DNA of 64,000 nt, taken from positions 62,001 to 126,000 of the forward strand of contig NZ_FNZQ01000007.1 of the NCBI RefSeq assembly GCF_900109285.1, written 5' to 3'. A program made the position numbers and the translations under genes. Shown piece after piece: positions 43,897 through 56,821 of this stretch; the stretch's first letter is position 1, and every line of letters begins with the position of its first letter. The notes beneath the pieces are model-generated. The model saw only the letters and a program-made list of their open reading frames with translations, did no database searches and had not been told where the DNA came from. This DNA comes from Jannaschia helgolandensis. Its GTDB lineage: Bacteria > Pseudomonadota > Alphaproteobacteria > Rhodobacterales > Rhodobacteraceae.

Positions 43897-44873
43897 AGGT
43901 CTGCATTTTCGGGGCGGGTGCCATCGGTGGTTACCTGGGCGCGAAACTGGCGCTGGCCGGTGCGGATGTCAGTCTTGTTGCGCGCGGACCGCATCTTGCT
44001 GCAATGCAGGACAAAGGGCTGACGCTGCTGGAGCATGGGGCCGACCCGGTGACGGTGCCCATTACGGCCAGCGATGATCCCGAGAAACTCGGGCCACAGG
44101 ATTATGTTGTCATGACGTTGAAGGCGCACTCCGTTCCGCCTGTCGTTCCGTTGATGAAGCCGCTGCTGGGGCCTGACAGCACAGTTGTAAGTGGCGTTAA
44201 CGGTGTCCCTTGGTGGTATTTCCACAAAATCGGCGGCCCGCTTGAAGGCACGCGTTTGACGTCTGTCGATCCGGGAAACGCGCAGTGGGACGGTATCGGA
44301 CCTGACAACGTCTTGGGCTGCGTGGTCTACCCCGCGGCAGAAGTGAGTGAACCCGGCACAGTCCGCCATATCGAAGGTAACAGGTTTTCACTGGGCGAAC
44401 CTGACGGCAGCAAGTCGGACCGCGCAGTGGCCCTGTCACAATTGCTGACCAACGCCGGACTGAAGGCACCCGTTCGCCCAAAGCTGCGCGATGAGATTTG
44501 GGTCAAGCTGTGGGGTAATCTGTCGTTCAATCCGATCTCGGCCCTGACCGACTCCACGCTGGATGTGCTGTGCACCGATCCGGGAACACGCGCCGTGGCG
44601 CGCGCCATGATGGTGGAGGCGCAGACGATTGCTGAAAACTTGGGCGTGAAATTCCCTATCGACGTTGACCGGCGATTGGATGGCGGGGCCGCGGTCGGAT
44701 CGCACCGCACATCGATGCTGCAAGACCTTGATGCGGGTCGCCCGATGGAAATCGACGCACTGGTGGGGTCTGTCAAAGAATTGGGAATGTTGACCGGCAC
44801 GCCCACACCGACGCTTGATACGGTATTGGCGCTGGTGAAACTCCGGGCGCGTTCAGCTGGATTATACACTTGA
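43893..44873 (+). CDS. 2-dehydropantoate 2-reductase (ApbA/PanE) family protein
   Basis: NADPH-dependent ketoacid reductase, 326 aa. N-terminal MKVCIFGAGAIGGYLGAKLA, the KAHS motif in MTLKAHSVPPVVPLM, SGVNGVPWWYFHKIGG, and C-terminal EIWVKLWGNLSFNPISALTD with MLQDLDAGRPMEIDALVGSV. Strong PanE-type motifs, but its place after a CoA ligase in an importer operon suggests a catabolic ketoacid, not pantothenate. Ends before a bidirectional terminator. Confidence 0.92.
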   Translation: MKVCIFGAGAIGGYLGAKLALAGADVSLVARGPHLAAMQDKGLTLLEHGADPVTVPITASDDPEKLGPQDYVVMTLKAHSVPPVVPLMKPLLGPDSTVVSGVNGVPWWYFHKIGGPLEGTRLTSVDPGNAQWDGIGPDNVLGCVVYPAAEVSEPGTVRHIEGNRFSLGEPDGSKSDRAVALSQLLTNAGLKAPVRPKLRDEIWVKLWGNLSFNPISALTDSTLDVLCTDPGTRAVARAMMVEAQTIAENLGVKFPIDVDRRLDGGAAVGSHRTSMLQDLDAGRPMEIDALVGSVKELGMLTGTPTPTLDTVLALVKLRARSAGLYT

Positions 44874-44880
44874 GAAGAAG

Positions 44881-44904
44881 CCCCGCCAAATTACTCTGGC
44901 GGGG
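44881..44904. terminator. bidirectional terminator between convergent panE-like and icd genes
   Basis: CCCCGCCA (44881-44888) and TGGCGGGG (44897-44904) form a perfect 8-bp stem with an 8-base AT-rich loop. On the minus strand it is followed by CTTCTTCTC, so it serves icd best. It sits 7 bases after the plus-strand stop. Confidence 0.8.
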
Positions 44905-44916
44905 TCGTGTATCAGT

Positions 44917-47124
44917 TCACCCGATGATGTCGTTCAGCGTAGCGGAGGGACGCATGACCGCCGCAGTTTTCGCGGCATCCGTGTTGTAATAACCGCCCGT
45001 ATCGACCGCACGTCCCTGCACGGCGGCAAAATCGGCCACAATTTTTTCCTCGCTATCGGCCAGTGCCTTGGCGAGCGGTTCAAATGCAGTTGCCATTTCA
45101 GGGTCTTCAGTCTGTGCCGCCAACGCCTGCGCCCAGTAGAGCGCAAAATAGAAATGGCTGTCCCGGTTGTCAGGCTGGCCAACCTTGCGACCGGGTGACT
45201 TGTCATTGTCCAGAATGCCTTGGGTTGCGGCATCGACGGCCTTGCCCAGAACCATTGCCTTGGGGTTGTCCTTTACCTGTGCAAGGTATTTCAGGCTTTC
45301 CCCCAGCGCGCAGAACTCACCCAGTGAATCCCACCGCAGATGGTTTTCTTCAACCAACTGCTGGACATGTTTCGGTGCCGAACCGCCTGCACCGGTCTCA
45401 AACAGTCCGCCGCCCTGCATCAGCTTGACGATCGACAGCATCTTGGCCGATGTGCCCAGTTCAAGGATCGGGAACAGGTCAGTCAAGTAGTCGCGCAATA
45501 CGTTGCCCGTGACCGCAATCGATGTATCGCCCTTGCGGATTGTATCGAACGACAGGGCCGTGGCTTCACGCGGGGCCAGGATCAGGAACTTGTCTGCAAC
45601 ACCAGCCTTATCAAGCAGAGGTTTTACGTATTTCAGCAGTTCGGCGTCATGTGCGCGTGACGCGTCCAGCCAAAAGATCGCCTGACATTCTTCCAGCGCC
45701 TGCCGGTCGATTGCCAACTGCACCCAGTCTTCGATTGGAGCCTGCCGCGTCGAAGCGGAGCGCCAGATGTCGCCCGCCTCGACCTCGTGTTCGTGCAGTA
45801 CATCGCCAGACTCGAGAACCATGCGGACAGTGCCAGCCTCTGGCATCTCGAACGTGGTGGGGTGCGACCCATACTCCTCGGCCTTCTGCGCCATAAGGCC
45901 GACATTCTGAACTGTACCGGCGGTGGACGGATCCAGCGCGCCGTTGGACTTACAGTTCTTGATCGCCTCGTCATAGACTGCGGCGTAAGAGCTGTCGGGG
46001 ATCACGCAATTGGTGTCCGATTCAGACCCGTCAGGTCCCCAGCCCTTGCCGCCCGCCCGGATCAGCGCCGGTATCGATGCGTCGATGATCACATCAGACG
46101 GAACGTGCAGGTTGGTGATGCCTTTGTCTGAATTGACCATGTATAATGGTGGGTTGTCAGCAATGGCTTCCTCAATTGCCTTCTGTATTTCTGTGGCTTT
46201 CGGCGATGTCGCCACGACGTCCAGCAAAGCGCCAAGGCCCGAGTTCGGGTTGACACCGGCCGCTGCCAGATCATCGCCATATTGATCGAAGACAGGTTTC
46301 AGGAACGCTTTGACCGCATGTCCGAAAATGATCGGGTCCGACACCTTCATCATCGTGGCCTTGAGGTGGATGGAAAACAGGACACCAGCCGCCTTGGTCG
46401 CGGCAACCTGATCCAGCAAGAATGTATCCAGCGCCTTTGCCGACATGAACGTCGCATCTACAACAGTGCCCGCAGGATAGGACACGCTGTCTTTCAGGAC
46501 CGTTACGCTGCCATCCTTGGCCACCAGTTCGATCCGCACGGTCGCCGCCTTGGTCAGCGTCGCGGATTTCTCGTTCGACCGGAAATCGTCGGCTGACATG
46601 GTGGAAACAGTCGTCTTGCTGTCGCTGGACCAGACGCCCATCCGATGCGGGTTGGCCTGCGCATAGTTTTTGACGGCCACAGCCGCGCGGCGATCAGAGT
46701 TACCCTCCCGCAGGACGGGGTTCACAGCCGATCCCTTGATCGCGTCATACCGTGCGCGGATGGCATTTTCGGCGTCGGTCGCAGGATTTTCCGGGTAATC
46801 CGGAAGGTCGTAACCCTGCGATTGCAGTTCAGTGACCGCGGCGACCAGCTGCGGAACGGATGCAGAGATATTGGGCAGCTTGATGACGTTCGCCTCGGGC
46901 GTTTTCACCAGTTGACCCAAGTGTGCAAGATCGTCTGTCTGGCGCTGTTCCTCGGTCAGGTTTTCGGGGAACGTCGCGATGATGCGCCCGGCCAGTGAAA
47001 TGTCGCGCGTCCCGACAGTAACGTTCGCCTCTGACGCAAACCGCTGAACGATGGGCAGAAAGGACGCAGAAGCCAGTTCCGGGGCCTCATCAACTTTGGT
47101 GTATACGATATCAGGATTATCCAT
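44917..47124 (-). CDS. icd: NADP-dependent isocitrate dehydrogenase, monomeric type
   Basis: Large single-chain isocitrate dehydrogenase (IDH-II type), 735 aa, converting isocitrate to 2-oxoglutarate with NADPH production in the TCA cycle. Characteristic stretches: [40 protein letters not shown] followed by [46 protein letters not shown] and [20 protein letters not shown]. It interrupts the catabolic gene run but faces the other way; such genes are otherwise housekeeping. RBS GAGGAGGACGAC just before the ATG. Confidence 0.97.
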   Translation of the reverse strand: MDNPDIVYTKVDEAPELASASFLPIVQRFASEANVTVGTRDISLAGRIIATFPENLTEEQRQTDDLAHLGQLVKTPEANVIKLPNISASVPQLVAAVTELQSQGYDLPDYPENPATDAENAIRARYDAIKGSAVNPVLREGNSDRRAAVAVKNYAQANPHRMGVWSSDSKTTVSTMSADDFRSNEKSATLTKAATVRIELVAKDGSVTVLKDSVSYPAGTVVDATFMSAKALDTFLLDQVAATKAAGVLFSIHLKATMMKVSDPIIFGHAVKAFLKPVFDQYGDDLAAAGVNPNSGLGALLDVVATSPKATEIQKAIEEAIADNPPLYMVNSDKGITNLHVPSDVIIDASIPALIRAGGKGWGPDGSESDTNCVIPDSSYAAVYDEAIKNCKSNGALDPSTAGTVQNVGLMAQKAEEYGSHPTTFEMPEAGTVRMVLESGDVLHEHEVEAGDIWRSASTRQAPIEDWVQLAIDRQALEECQAIFWLDASRAHDAELLKYVKPLLDKAGVADKFLILAPREATALSFDTIRKGDTSIAVTGNVLRDYLTDLFPILELGTSAKMLSIVKLMQGGGLFETGAGGSAPKHVQQLVEENHLRWDSLGEFCALGESLKYLAQVKDNPKAMVLGKAVDAATQGILDNDKSPGRKVGQPDNRDSHFYFALYWAQALAAQTEDPEMATAFEPLAKALADSEEKIVADFAAVQGRAVDTGGYYNTDAAKTAAVMRPSATLNDIIG

Positions 47125-47438
47125 GGGCTGTCGTCCTCCTCAGCTTTGATCTGTTGGGTATCGACTTATCCAGCAGCCTCACCAAGGTCCACACAAAGCG
47201 GTCGCCTTTATGACTGTACCGACGCTTGACGAGGCCCGTACCGCAGAACTTCTCCAGCTTGGCCTGAGGTTTCGAAATCAAGGACGGGGCCTGGGACTGC
47301 CTTTTATCCATCGTTGGCCTTGGGATGGCAACGAAGCCCGACCTTGGCTTATCGCAATATGACGCTTGTCTTACTGACAGCCTGCGCCACCAATTCACCC
47401 CCGCAAAATGAATCGATACTTACTCATGAATACCTCTA
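47125..47438. other. 314-base intergenic region without a recognised gene
   Basis: Between icd and the second FAA hydrolase. A short plus-strand frame begins with ATG near 47215 (about 50 aa, containing LDEARTAELLQLGLRFRNQG), and a minus-strand frame covers 47117-47398. Neither matches a family I know. It could hold the remains of a gene or insertion; the FAA hydrolase gene that follows lacks a normal start region. Confidence 0.45.
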
Positions 47439-48359
47439 GTGCGGGCAAAACATCATCGCACTGACAAGGATCATGCACAGGAAATATATGGTGGGCGAGA
47501 CGGCGAACGGCACCGCCGTGTTGCGGTCACAGGTGACGAAGCCATTAATCTTACGGCATTGGACCCTGCGGTCGGCAATGATCTGAAGGCGCTGATCGCC
47601 GCCCCCGCGCTCGCAAGGTCAGTGGCTGTAAAAACGAGGGGTGCATCCAGCGTCCCGGTCGCATCGATCACCCCTGCCTTGCCCGTTGCCGATCCGGGCA
47701 AGATCATCTGTCTGGGTCTGAACCATACTGACCATATCAAGGAGGGCGGCTATGACATACCGGATTACCCGGCGCTCTTCATGCGGGGCAGGAATTCCAT
47801 CATGGCCGCAGGAGCACCGATGGTGCGGCCATCCTGCTCCGATAAACTGGACTATGAAGCAGAACTGATGCTGGTTATCGGCAAAGGTGGGCGTCACATT
47901 CCCGAAGCGGATGCCTTGGACCATGTCTTCGGCTATACCGTATTCAACGATGGGTCCGTGCGCGACTACCAGCGCAAGACGCACCAGTGGACGCCGGGTA
48001 AAAACTTTGACGACACAGGCGCGATCGGTCCTTTCGTTGTGACCCCGGACGAACTTCCCGCTGGCGCATCAGGTCTCAGGATTGAAAGCCGCGTCGGTAC
48101 CGAGATTTTGCAATCCTCCAACACGGCCAACATGATCTGGTCCGTTGCCCAGACGATTGCGACGATTTCGGAATACGCGACACTCGATGCGGGCGACCTG
48201 ATCGCTATGGGCACACCGCCGGGGGTTGGTCATGCCAAGACGCCAAACCCGCGTTGGTTGCTACCCGGTGAGATCATCGAGATCGAGATCGAAGGTATCG
48301 GCATTTGCGCCAGCCCGATTGTCGACGAGAAGGATCTCGGGGTGAAAGCTGCTGAATGA
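47439..48359 (+). CDS. fumarylacetoacetate hydrolase family protein (long form, unusual N-terminus)
   Basis: 306 aa from the first GTG. From about residue 26 (VRVA-type strand RHRRVAVTGDEAINLTALDP) it is an ordinary FAH/2,4-diketo-acid hydrolase: KIICLGLNHTDHIKEGGYDI, PALFMRGRNSIMAAGAPMVR, LDYEAELMLVIGKGGRHI with the metal Glu pair, YTVFNDGSVRDYQRKTHQWT and AMGTPPGVGHAKTPNPRWLL. The first 25 residues are His/Arg-rich and no in-frame ATG occurs near the expected start, so the 5' end may be truncated or fused. It acts on an acylpyruvate or diketo acid. Confidence 0.82.
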   Translation: MRAKHHRTDKDHAQEIYGGRDGERHRRVAVTGDEAINLTALDPAVGNDLKALIAAPALARSVAVKTRGASSVPVASITPALPVADPGKIICLGLNHTDHIKEGGYDIPDYPALFMRGRNSIMAAGAPMVRPSCSDKLDYEAELMLVIGKGGRHIPEADALDHVFGYTVFNDGSVRDYQRKTHQWTPGKNFDDTGAIGPFVVTPDELPAGASGLRIESRVGTEILQSSNTANMIWSVAQTIATISEYATLDAGDLIAMGTPPGVGHAKTPNPRWLLPGEIIEIEIEGIGICASPIVDEKDLGVKAAE

Positions 48360-48601
48360 AGACATCCAACGATGCAGAACAGCAGTCAGTGCGGCCCGGT
48401 TTCTTTCACCGGCTGGGATGGGCAAGTGACGATATATCCCTCCGGCCCTTCGGATCGGCAGGTCTGGTGTCCAACGTCGTTTGAACCGTGCAGCCATCGG
48501 ACAGACCGAAAGCGGTCCTAAGTCTCGAAGAGGCCGGTAGCCACCGGGAAATTTGTTGTTCAGTGCATATTTGATGTGCAACCCTGTTTCAGGGGGCTTC
48601 G

Positions 48602-49279
48602 ATGACAGCGGAGATAGCTGAGCAAAGAAAGAAACTTAGCGCTGCCGAAATCGGCGCGATTGCGCACCTGTATCGTGGCGAGGTCTACAGGTCGACGCTC
48701 TGGCGGACGCGGCTCGACACCACGACCAACTGGGCCGTGGTCACTTTGGGCATCGCATTATCCATCGCGTTTTCGTCGCCGGCCGCATCGCCACTGCCCT
48801 TGATACTCGTGGGCGTCTTGATCTTCTTCTTTTTGATGCTGGAGGCGCGCCGCTACCGATATTTCAATGTATGGCGCGCGCGATGCAGGTGGATGGAGGT
48901 GCATTTTTATGCGCCGATGCTGCACGACGGCGATCTCCATATGGAAGACGGCTGGCAAAAAGTCCTGGCCGAGGATTATTTATATCCTATGCACCATGTT
49001 TCCATATGGGTGGCGCTCGGACGGCGCATCCGGCGGAATTATTTATGGATCCTGCTGATTCAAAGCGCGGCCTATATTGGCAAGTTGGTCGTCCACCCCG
49101 AACCTTTGACAAGCGCGTCGCAGTTCATAGATCGCGCCGCAATTGGTCCATTGGATGGAAAATATGTCATTGGTCTTGGCGTTGCCTATTGCCTGACGTG
49201 GGGCGCGGCTTCGCTGTGGAGTTGGAGGGACGACAAAAACCGAGCCATGAAACGGCCTGTACGCACCAGTATGGGATGA
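48602..49279 (+). CDS. DUF2270 family membrane protein
   Basis: 225 aa, function unknown. Matches the DUF2270 pattern: IGAIAHLYRGEVYRSTLWRT followed by RLDTTTNWAVVT, then VFFFLMLEARRYRYFN-type FFFLMLEARRYRYFNVWRAR. Two hydrophobic segments near residues 45-80 and one or two near the C-terminus (about 155-175 and 190-210). RBS CAGGGGGC upstream of the ATG. 48360-48601 (242 bases) between this and the FAA hydrolase shows no gene. Convergent with mnmA. Confidence 0.85.
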   Translation: MTAEIAEQRKKLSAAEIGAIAHLYRGEVYRSTLWRTRLDTTTNWAVVTLGIALSIAFSSPAASPLPLILVGVLIFFFLMLEARRYRYFNVWRARCRWMEVHFYAPMLHDGDLHMEDGWQKVLAEDYLYPMHHVSIWVALGRRIRRNYLWILLIQSAAYIGKLVVHPEPLTSASQFIDRAAIGPLDGKYVIGLGVAYCLTWGAASLWSWRDDKNRAMKRPVRTSMG

Positions 49280-49366
49280 GTGACGTGCCGAGTGGGAGGT
49301 GGAGACCGGAATGGCATTTGAAGAGACGCTAGCCGCTGGTTTTCAATAAACCGCAGGTCCCGGTCT

Positions 49367-50509
49367 TCAGTATCCGCGCCAGATCCAGCCGCCGCCCAGA
49401 ACGCGCGTATCGTCCAGGTCATAGAACACGCAGGCCTGTCCGGGCGAGACGCCTTCCTCCGGCGTCAGCAGTTCGACTTCAGCCAGATCGTTTGCCTTGG
49501 GCCGCAGGATCGCTTCGCGTGGAGGGCGCGTGGATCGAACCTTCACGCCGATGTGCCATTCCCCTCGAGAGGCCAGCGGCGCGTCGCCCAGCCAGTTGAT
49601 TTCGCGCAGCGGCACCAAGCGCGTGGCGAGCGCGGATTTCGGGCCGACGACGACGTGGCGCCTGTCGGGGTCCAGTTTCACCACATACAGTGGCTCGGAC
49701 AGTCCGCCGATCCCGAGACCGCGACGTTGGCCAACAGTATAGTTGATGATGCCGTCGTGACGGGCCAGTTCGCGCCCGTCCATATCGACGATGGCACCGG
49801 GTTGCGCGGCATCGGGGCGCAGTTTTTCAATGACGGCGGCATAATCACCGTTCGGCACGAAACAGATGTCCTGACTGTCGGGCTTGTCGGCGACCGGCAG
49901 GCCATATTTCGCGGCCAGAGCTCGCGTCGCCGCCTTGTCGTGCAGATGGCCCAGCGGAAAACGCAGATAATCCAACTGTTCTCCGGTGGTGGAGAACAGG
50001 AAATAGGACTGGTCGCGCACCGGGTCGGCGGCGCGGTGCAATTCGGGACCGCGCGCGCCCATCTTGCGCTGGATATAATGGCCAGTCGCCATGCAGTCGG
50101 CATCCAGATCCCTGGCGGTTTCCAGCAGATCGCGGAACTTGACGCGCTCGTTGCAGCGGATGCAGGGCACCGGTGTCGCGCCACCAAGATAGGCATCCGC
50201 GAATTCGTCGATCACCGACTCGCGGAAGGTGTCTTCATAATCGAGGACATAGTGCGGAAAGCCCATGGTCTCCGCCACGCGCCGCGCATCGTGGATGTCC
50301 CGGCCCGCGCAACAGGCCCCTTTTTTTGCCAGCGCGGCCCCGTGATCGTAGAGTTGCAGCGTGACGCCCACCACGTCGTAGCCCTCTTCAGCCAGCATCG
50401 CGGCCACGACCGAACTATCGACGCCTCCGGACATGGCGACGACGACCCGCGTGTCGGCGGGGGCCTTGGCGATGCCGAGGCTGTTGAGCGTGGGTTGATC
50501 CAGGGGCAT
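49367..50509 (-). CDS. mnmA: tRNA-specific 2-thiouridylase
   Basis: Inserts sulfur at position 2 of wobble uridine 34 in Lys, Glu and Gln tRNAs. 380 aa. PP-loop [20 protein letters not shown] near residue 25; catalytic cysteines in [19 protein letters not shown] and in [13 protein letters not shown]-terminal barrel ending [18 protein letters not shown]. Its 121-base upstream gap faces sciP. Confidence 0.97.
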   Translation of the reverse strand: MPLDQPTLNSLGIAKAPADTRVVVAMSGGVDSSVVAAMLAEEGYDVVGVTLQLYDHGAALAKKGACCAGRDIHDARRVAETMGFPHYVLDYEDTFRESVIDEFADAYLGGATPVPCIRCNERVKFRDLLETARDLDADCMATGHYIQRKMGARGPELHRAADPVRDQSYFLFSTTGEQLDYLRFPLGHLHDKAATRALAAKYGLPVADKPDSQDICFVPNGDYAAVIEKLRPDAAQPGAIVDMDGRELARHDGIINYTVGQRRGLGIGGLSEPLYVVKLDPDRRHVVVGPKSALATRLVPLREINWLGDAPLASRGEWHIGVKVRSTRPPREAILRPKANDLAEVELLTPEEGVSPGQACVFYDLDDTRVLGGGWIWRGY

Positions 50510-50630
50510 GTGCTTCTCCGGCAGGAAACGCCGTCAGATATAGGAAAATGCGAGATATTCACAAGGTGGCGCTTCATCTTGGCTTAACGACTGTCGCTCA
50601 GGAAGGCGGTAACCTACGGAGGAGCATGCC

Positions 50631-50909
50631 ATGTATCTCAGAAAGGGGCCGGGACCACATGTGGTGACGCTGCCCGACGGCACACAGATGTCTCGGGCCG
50701 ATCTGCCGCCCATCGGGACGACGCGATGGGTCGCCCGCCGGAAAGAGGCTGTCGTGCACGGTGTGCAGGCCGGACTGATCACCCGAGACGAGGCGATTGA
50801 ACGCTATGATCTGTCGGACGAGGAACTCGCAGGCTGGGAGGAGGCAAGGAATGCCTTTGGAGCCAATGGCTTGAAGACGACGCTGATCCAGAAATTCAGA
50901 CAATCTTAG
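50631..50909 (+). CDS. sciP: CtrA inhibitor SciP (DUF1153)
   Basis: 92 aa helix-turn-helix protein that in Caulobacter binds CtrA and blocks its recruitment of RNA polymerase. DUF1153 blocks are LPDGTQMSRADLPPIGTTRW, VARRKEAVVHGVQAGLITRD and EAIERYDLSDEELAGWEEA. RBS CGGAGGAG lies 4-5 bases before the ATG. It lies 95 bases upstream of ctrA in the same direction, so regulator and inhibitor are probably coordinated. Confidence 0.94.
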   Translation: MYLRKGPGPHVVTLPDGTQMSRADLPPIGTTRWVARRKEAVVHGVQAGLITRDEAIERYDLSDEELAGWEEARNAFGANGLKTTLIQKFRQS

Positions 50910-50937
50910 AGGGTTTGAAGGCTGGTTGGAAAACGTG

Positions 50938-50953
50938 GTAACGATAAGTTAAC
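50938..50953 (+). promoter_or_regulatory. near-consensus CtrA box upstream of ctrA
   Basis: GTAA (50938-50941), seven bases, TTAAC (50949-50953): one mismatch from TTAA-N7-TTAAC. It lies 52-67 bases before the ctrA start, in the sciP-ctrA gap, as expected for autoregulation. Half sites TTAA occur elsewhere by chance. Confidence 0.6.
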
Positions 50954-51004
50954 CATTTGGGTGAAAGGATGACAGCATCCCTAAGTTCTCCCTGGAGAGA
51001 GTTA

Positions 51005-51715
51005 ATGCGTATCCTGCTCGTCGAAGACGATCCCACGACCTCCAAGAGCATTGAAATGATGCTCGGCAGTGCGAATCTGAACGTCTATTCCACCGATATG
51101 GGGGAAGAGGGGATCGATCTCGCCAAGCTGTACGATTACGATCTTATCCTGCTGGATCTGAACCTGCCCGACATCAACGGCCATGAAGTGCTCAAGCAGT
51201 TGCGCCTCAGCCGAATCGAAACCCCAATCCTGATCCTGTCCGGTTCCGACGATACCGAGAACAAGATCCGCGGTTTCGGCTTCGGTGCAGACGATTACAT
51301 GACCAAGCCATTCCACCGTGACGAATTGATTGCCCGCATCCACGCGATCGTGCGACGCTCCAAGGGGCATTCGCAGTCGGTGATCCGCACCGGGTCTGTC
51401 GCGATCAATCTTGATGCCAAATCGGTCGAAGTCGACGGGCGGACGATCCACCTGACCGGCAAGGAATATCAGATGCTGGAGCTTCTGAGCCTGCGGAAGG
51501 GGACGACCCTGACCAAAGAAATGTTCCTTAACCATCTCTATGGTGGCATGGACGAGCCGGAATTGAAGATCATCGACGTATTTATCTGTAAGCTTCGCAA
51601 AAAGTTGTCTGAGGCTACGGGCGGTGAAACCCATATCGAAACCGTATGGGGACGCGGCTATGTTCTGCGCGACCCTGAAGGAAGCGAAAAGGGAAAACAT
51701 CTGGTCAGCGCCTGA
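51005..51715 (+). CDS. ctrA: cell-cycle/motility response regulator CtrA
   Basis: OmpR-type response regulator, 236 aa. Receiver domain [20 protein letters not shown] with phosphoacceptor D51 (LLDLNLPD) and the Lys in [11 protein letters not shown]; winged-helix domain with [20 protein letters not shown] and [11 protein letters not shown]. In Rhodobacterales CtrA is usually non-essential and controls motility, chemotaxis and gene-transfer-agent genes. The start MRILLVED is fixed by homology; the in-frame ATG at 50957 is rejected. The C-terminal tail [12 protein letters not shown] ends in hydrophobic residues, like the ClpXP-degraded tail of Caulobacter CtrA. Confidence 0.98.
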   Translation: MRILLVEDDPTTSKSIEMMLGSANLNVYSTDMGEEGIDLAKLYDYDLILLDLNLPDINGHEVLKQLRLSRIETPILILSGSDDTENKIRGFGFGADDYMTKPFHRDELIARIHAIVRRSKGHSQSVIRTGSVAINLDAKSVEVDGRTIHLTGKEYQMLELLSLRKGTTLTKEMFLNHLYGGMDEPELKIIDVFICKLRKKLSEATGGETHIETVWGRGYVLRDPEGSEKGKHLVSA

Positions 51716-51906
51716 TCGTGGTCCGCGACATGCCGGTATCAACGGGAGGGTTAGCCATGACGATCAACTGACTCATATCATGCATTCCGGGCCGAGCGAC
51801 AGGATCATACGGTCCTGACCCGATGGAATGGACCCGACCGGCAGGTTTTGACACTTCGGTCGCCGGTCATAAACGCCCTCCGCTCAAATATGCGAAGCGA
51901 TGCGCA

Positions 51907-51938
51907 CCGCCGCTCCCGGATTAACGGGGGCGGCGTTT
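51907..51938 (+). terminator. rho-independent terminator downstream of ctrA
   Basis: CCGCTCCC and GGGGGCGG arms (51907-51917 with 51926-51935) form a GC-rich stem with an 8-base loop followed by TTT. It lies in the 332-base gap 51716-52047 between ctrA and ligA, in which I see no gene. Confidence 0.7.
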
Positions 51939-51963
51939 CGATTCACCGAACGGTCCGGCTTGA

Positions 51964-56372
<4,409 letters not shown>

Positions 56373-56409
56373 CCACAAAACCAGGAACAAATGCAGTTTG
56401 TTCACTAAT

Positions 56410-56424
56410 GTTCTAAAAAAGTTC
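56410..56424 (+). promoter_or_regulatory. LexA-type SOS box upstream of the micro-protein gene
   Basis: GTTC (56410-56413), seven bases TAAAAAA, GTTC (56421-56424): the alphaproteobacterial LexA site GTTC-N7-GTTC described for Rhodobacter. A further GTTC lies at 56400-56403, and GAACAAA...TTTGTTC (56385-56391, 56397-56403) forms an inverted repeat. The box lies 63 bases upstream of the 41-aa ORF. Confidence 0.72.
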
Positions 56425-56486
56425 TTTACTTATTGTTAGGGAAGTGAGAACAAAGGCAAAACATAACAGCACGGAAGGTGACTGAA

Positions 56487-56612
56487 ATGGCCCGCAGAAT
56501 GAAAACTTCCCTGACCCGTCTCAGCGATGAACCGCTGGGCGATATTCTTGGCGGAATCTGGCTGGTAACTGTGATGCTGGGCCTTCTGAACCTTCCTTCG
56601 CTGATCTCCTGA
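56487..56612 (+). CDS. SOS-associated 41-aa single-pass membrane protein
   Basis: Short gene, too small for routine calling. 41 aa: basic start MARRMKTSLTRL, then an acidic turn SDEPLGD, then a hydrophobic segment (about residues 20-37, ILGGIWLVTVMLGLLNLP). RBS GGAAGGTG lies 6 bases before the ATG. A LexA box sits upstream and a strong terminator downstream, so it looks like its own transcription unit. Function unknown; size, topology and SOS control recall Caulobacter SidA, a 29-aa SOS-induced inner-membrane division inhibitor, but no sequence similarity is claimed. The bases 56613-56781 after it are pyrimidine-rich with no gene seen. Confidence 0.72.
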   Translation: MARRMKTSLTRLSDEPLGDILGGIWLVTVMLGLLNLPSLIS

Positions 56613-56781
56613 TCCTGCCTTTTCCCGTTACTGCCTGCATCCCCTCGGTTTCGAACCCTGATCCGGACCTCCCCCTCGTCCGGTCGGTCGATCGCCGTCT
56701 CTGTCCCCCGGAGACACCCGATCCGGTCCCGTCGTCCCGCCCCGGACATCGGTTCCTCGAACGCAACGGGATGCCACTTCA

Positions 56782-56817
56782 CCGCCGCCTCCGCCCCACG
56801 GAGTGCGGCGGTTTTTT
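56782..56817 (+). terminator. rho-independent terminator after the micro-protein gene
   Basis: CCGCCGC (56782-56788) pairs with GCGGCGG (56805-56811), extended inside by CTCCG/CGGAG, then TTTTTT (56812-56817). A strong intrinsic terminator for the transcription unit on the plus strand. Confidence 0.92.
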
Positions 56818-56821
56818 CGGC

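Noticed and set aside
47117-47398. 93-aa minus-strand frame that at first looked like a transposase remnant
   Set aside because: No DDE motif, inverted repeats or direct repeats could be found; only a vague Arg/Lys-rich impression.
48360-48601. Possible small gene or insertion scar between the FAA hydrolase and DUF2270
   Set aside because: Short frames only, no RBS with a convincing start, no repeats.
50584-50588. TTAAC half-site upstream of sciP
   Set aside because: No second TTAA at the right spacing; half-sites are expected by chance.
56400-56413. First GTTC pair before the micro-protein gene as a second SOS box
   Set aside because: Spacing is 6, not 7, bases; only the second and third repeats make the consensus box.
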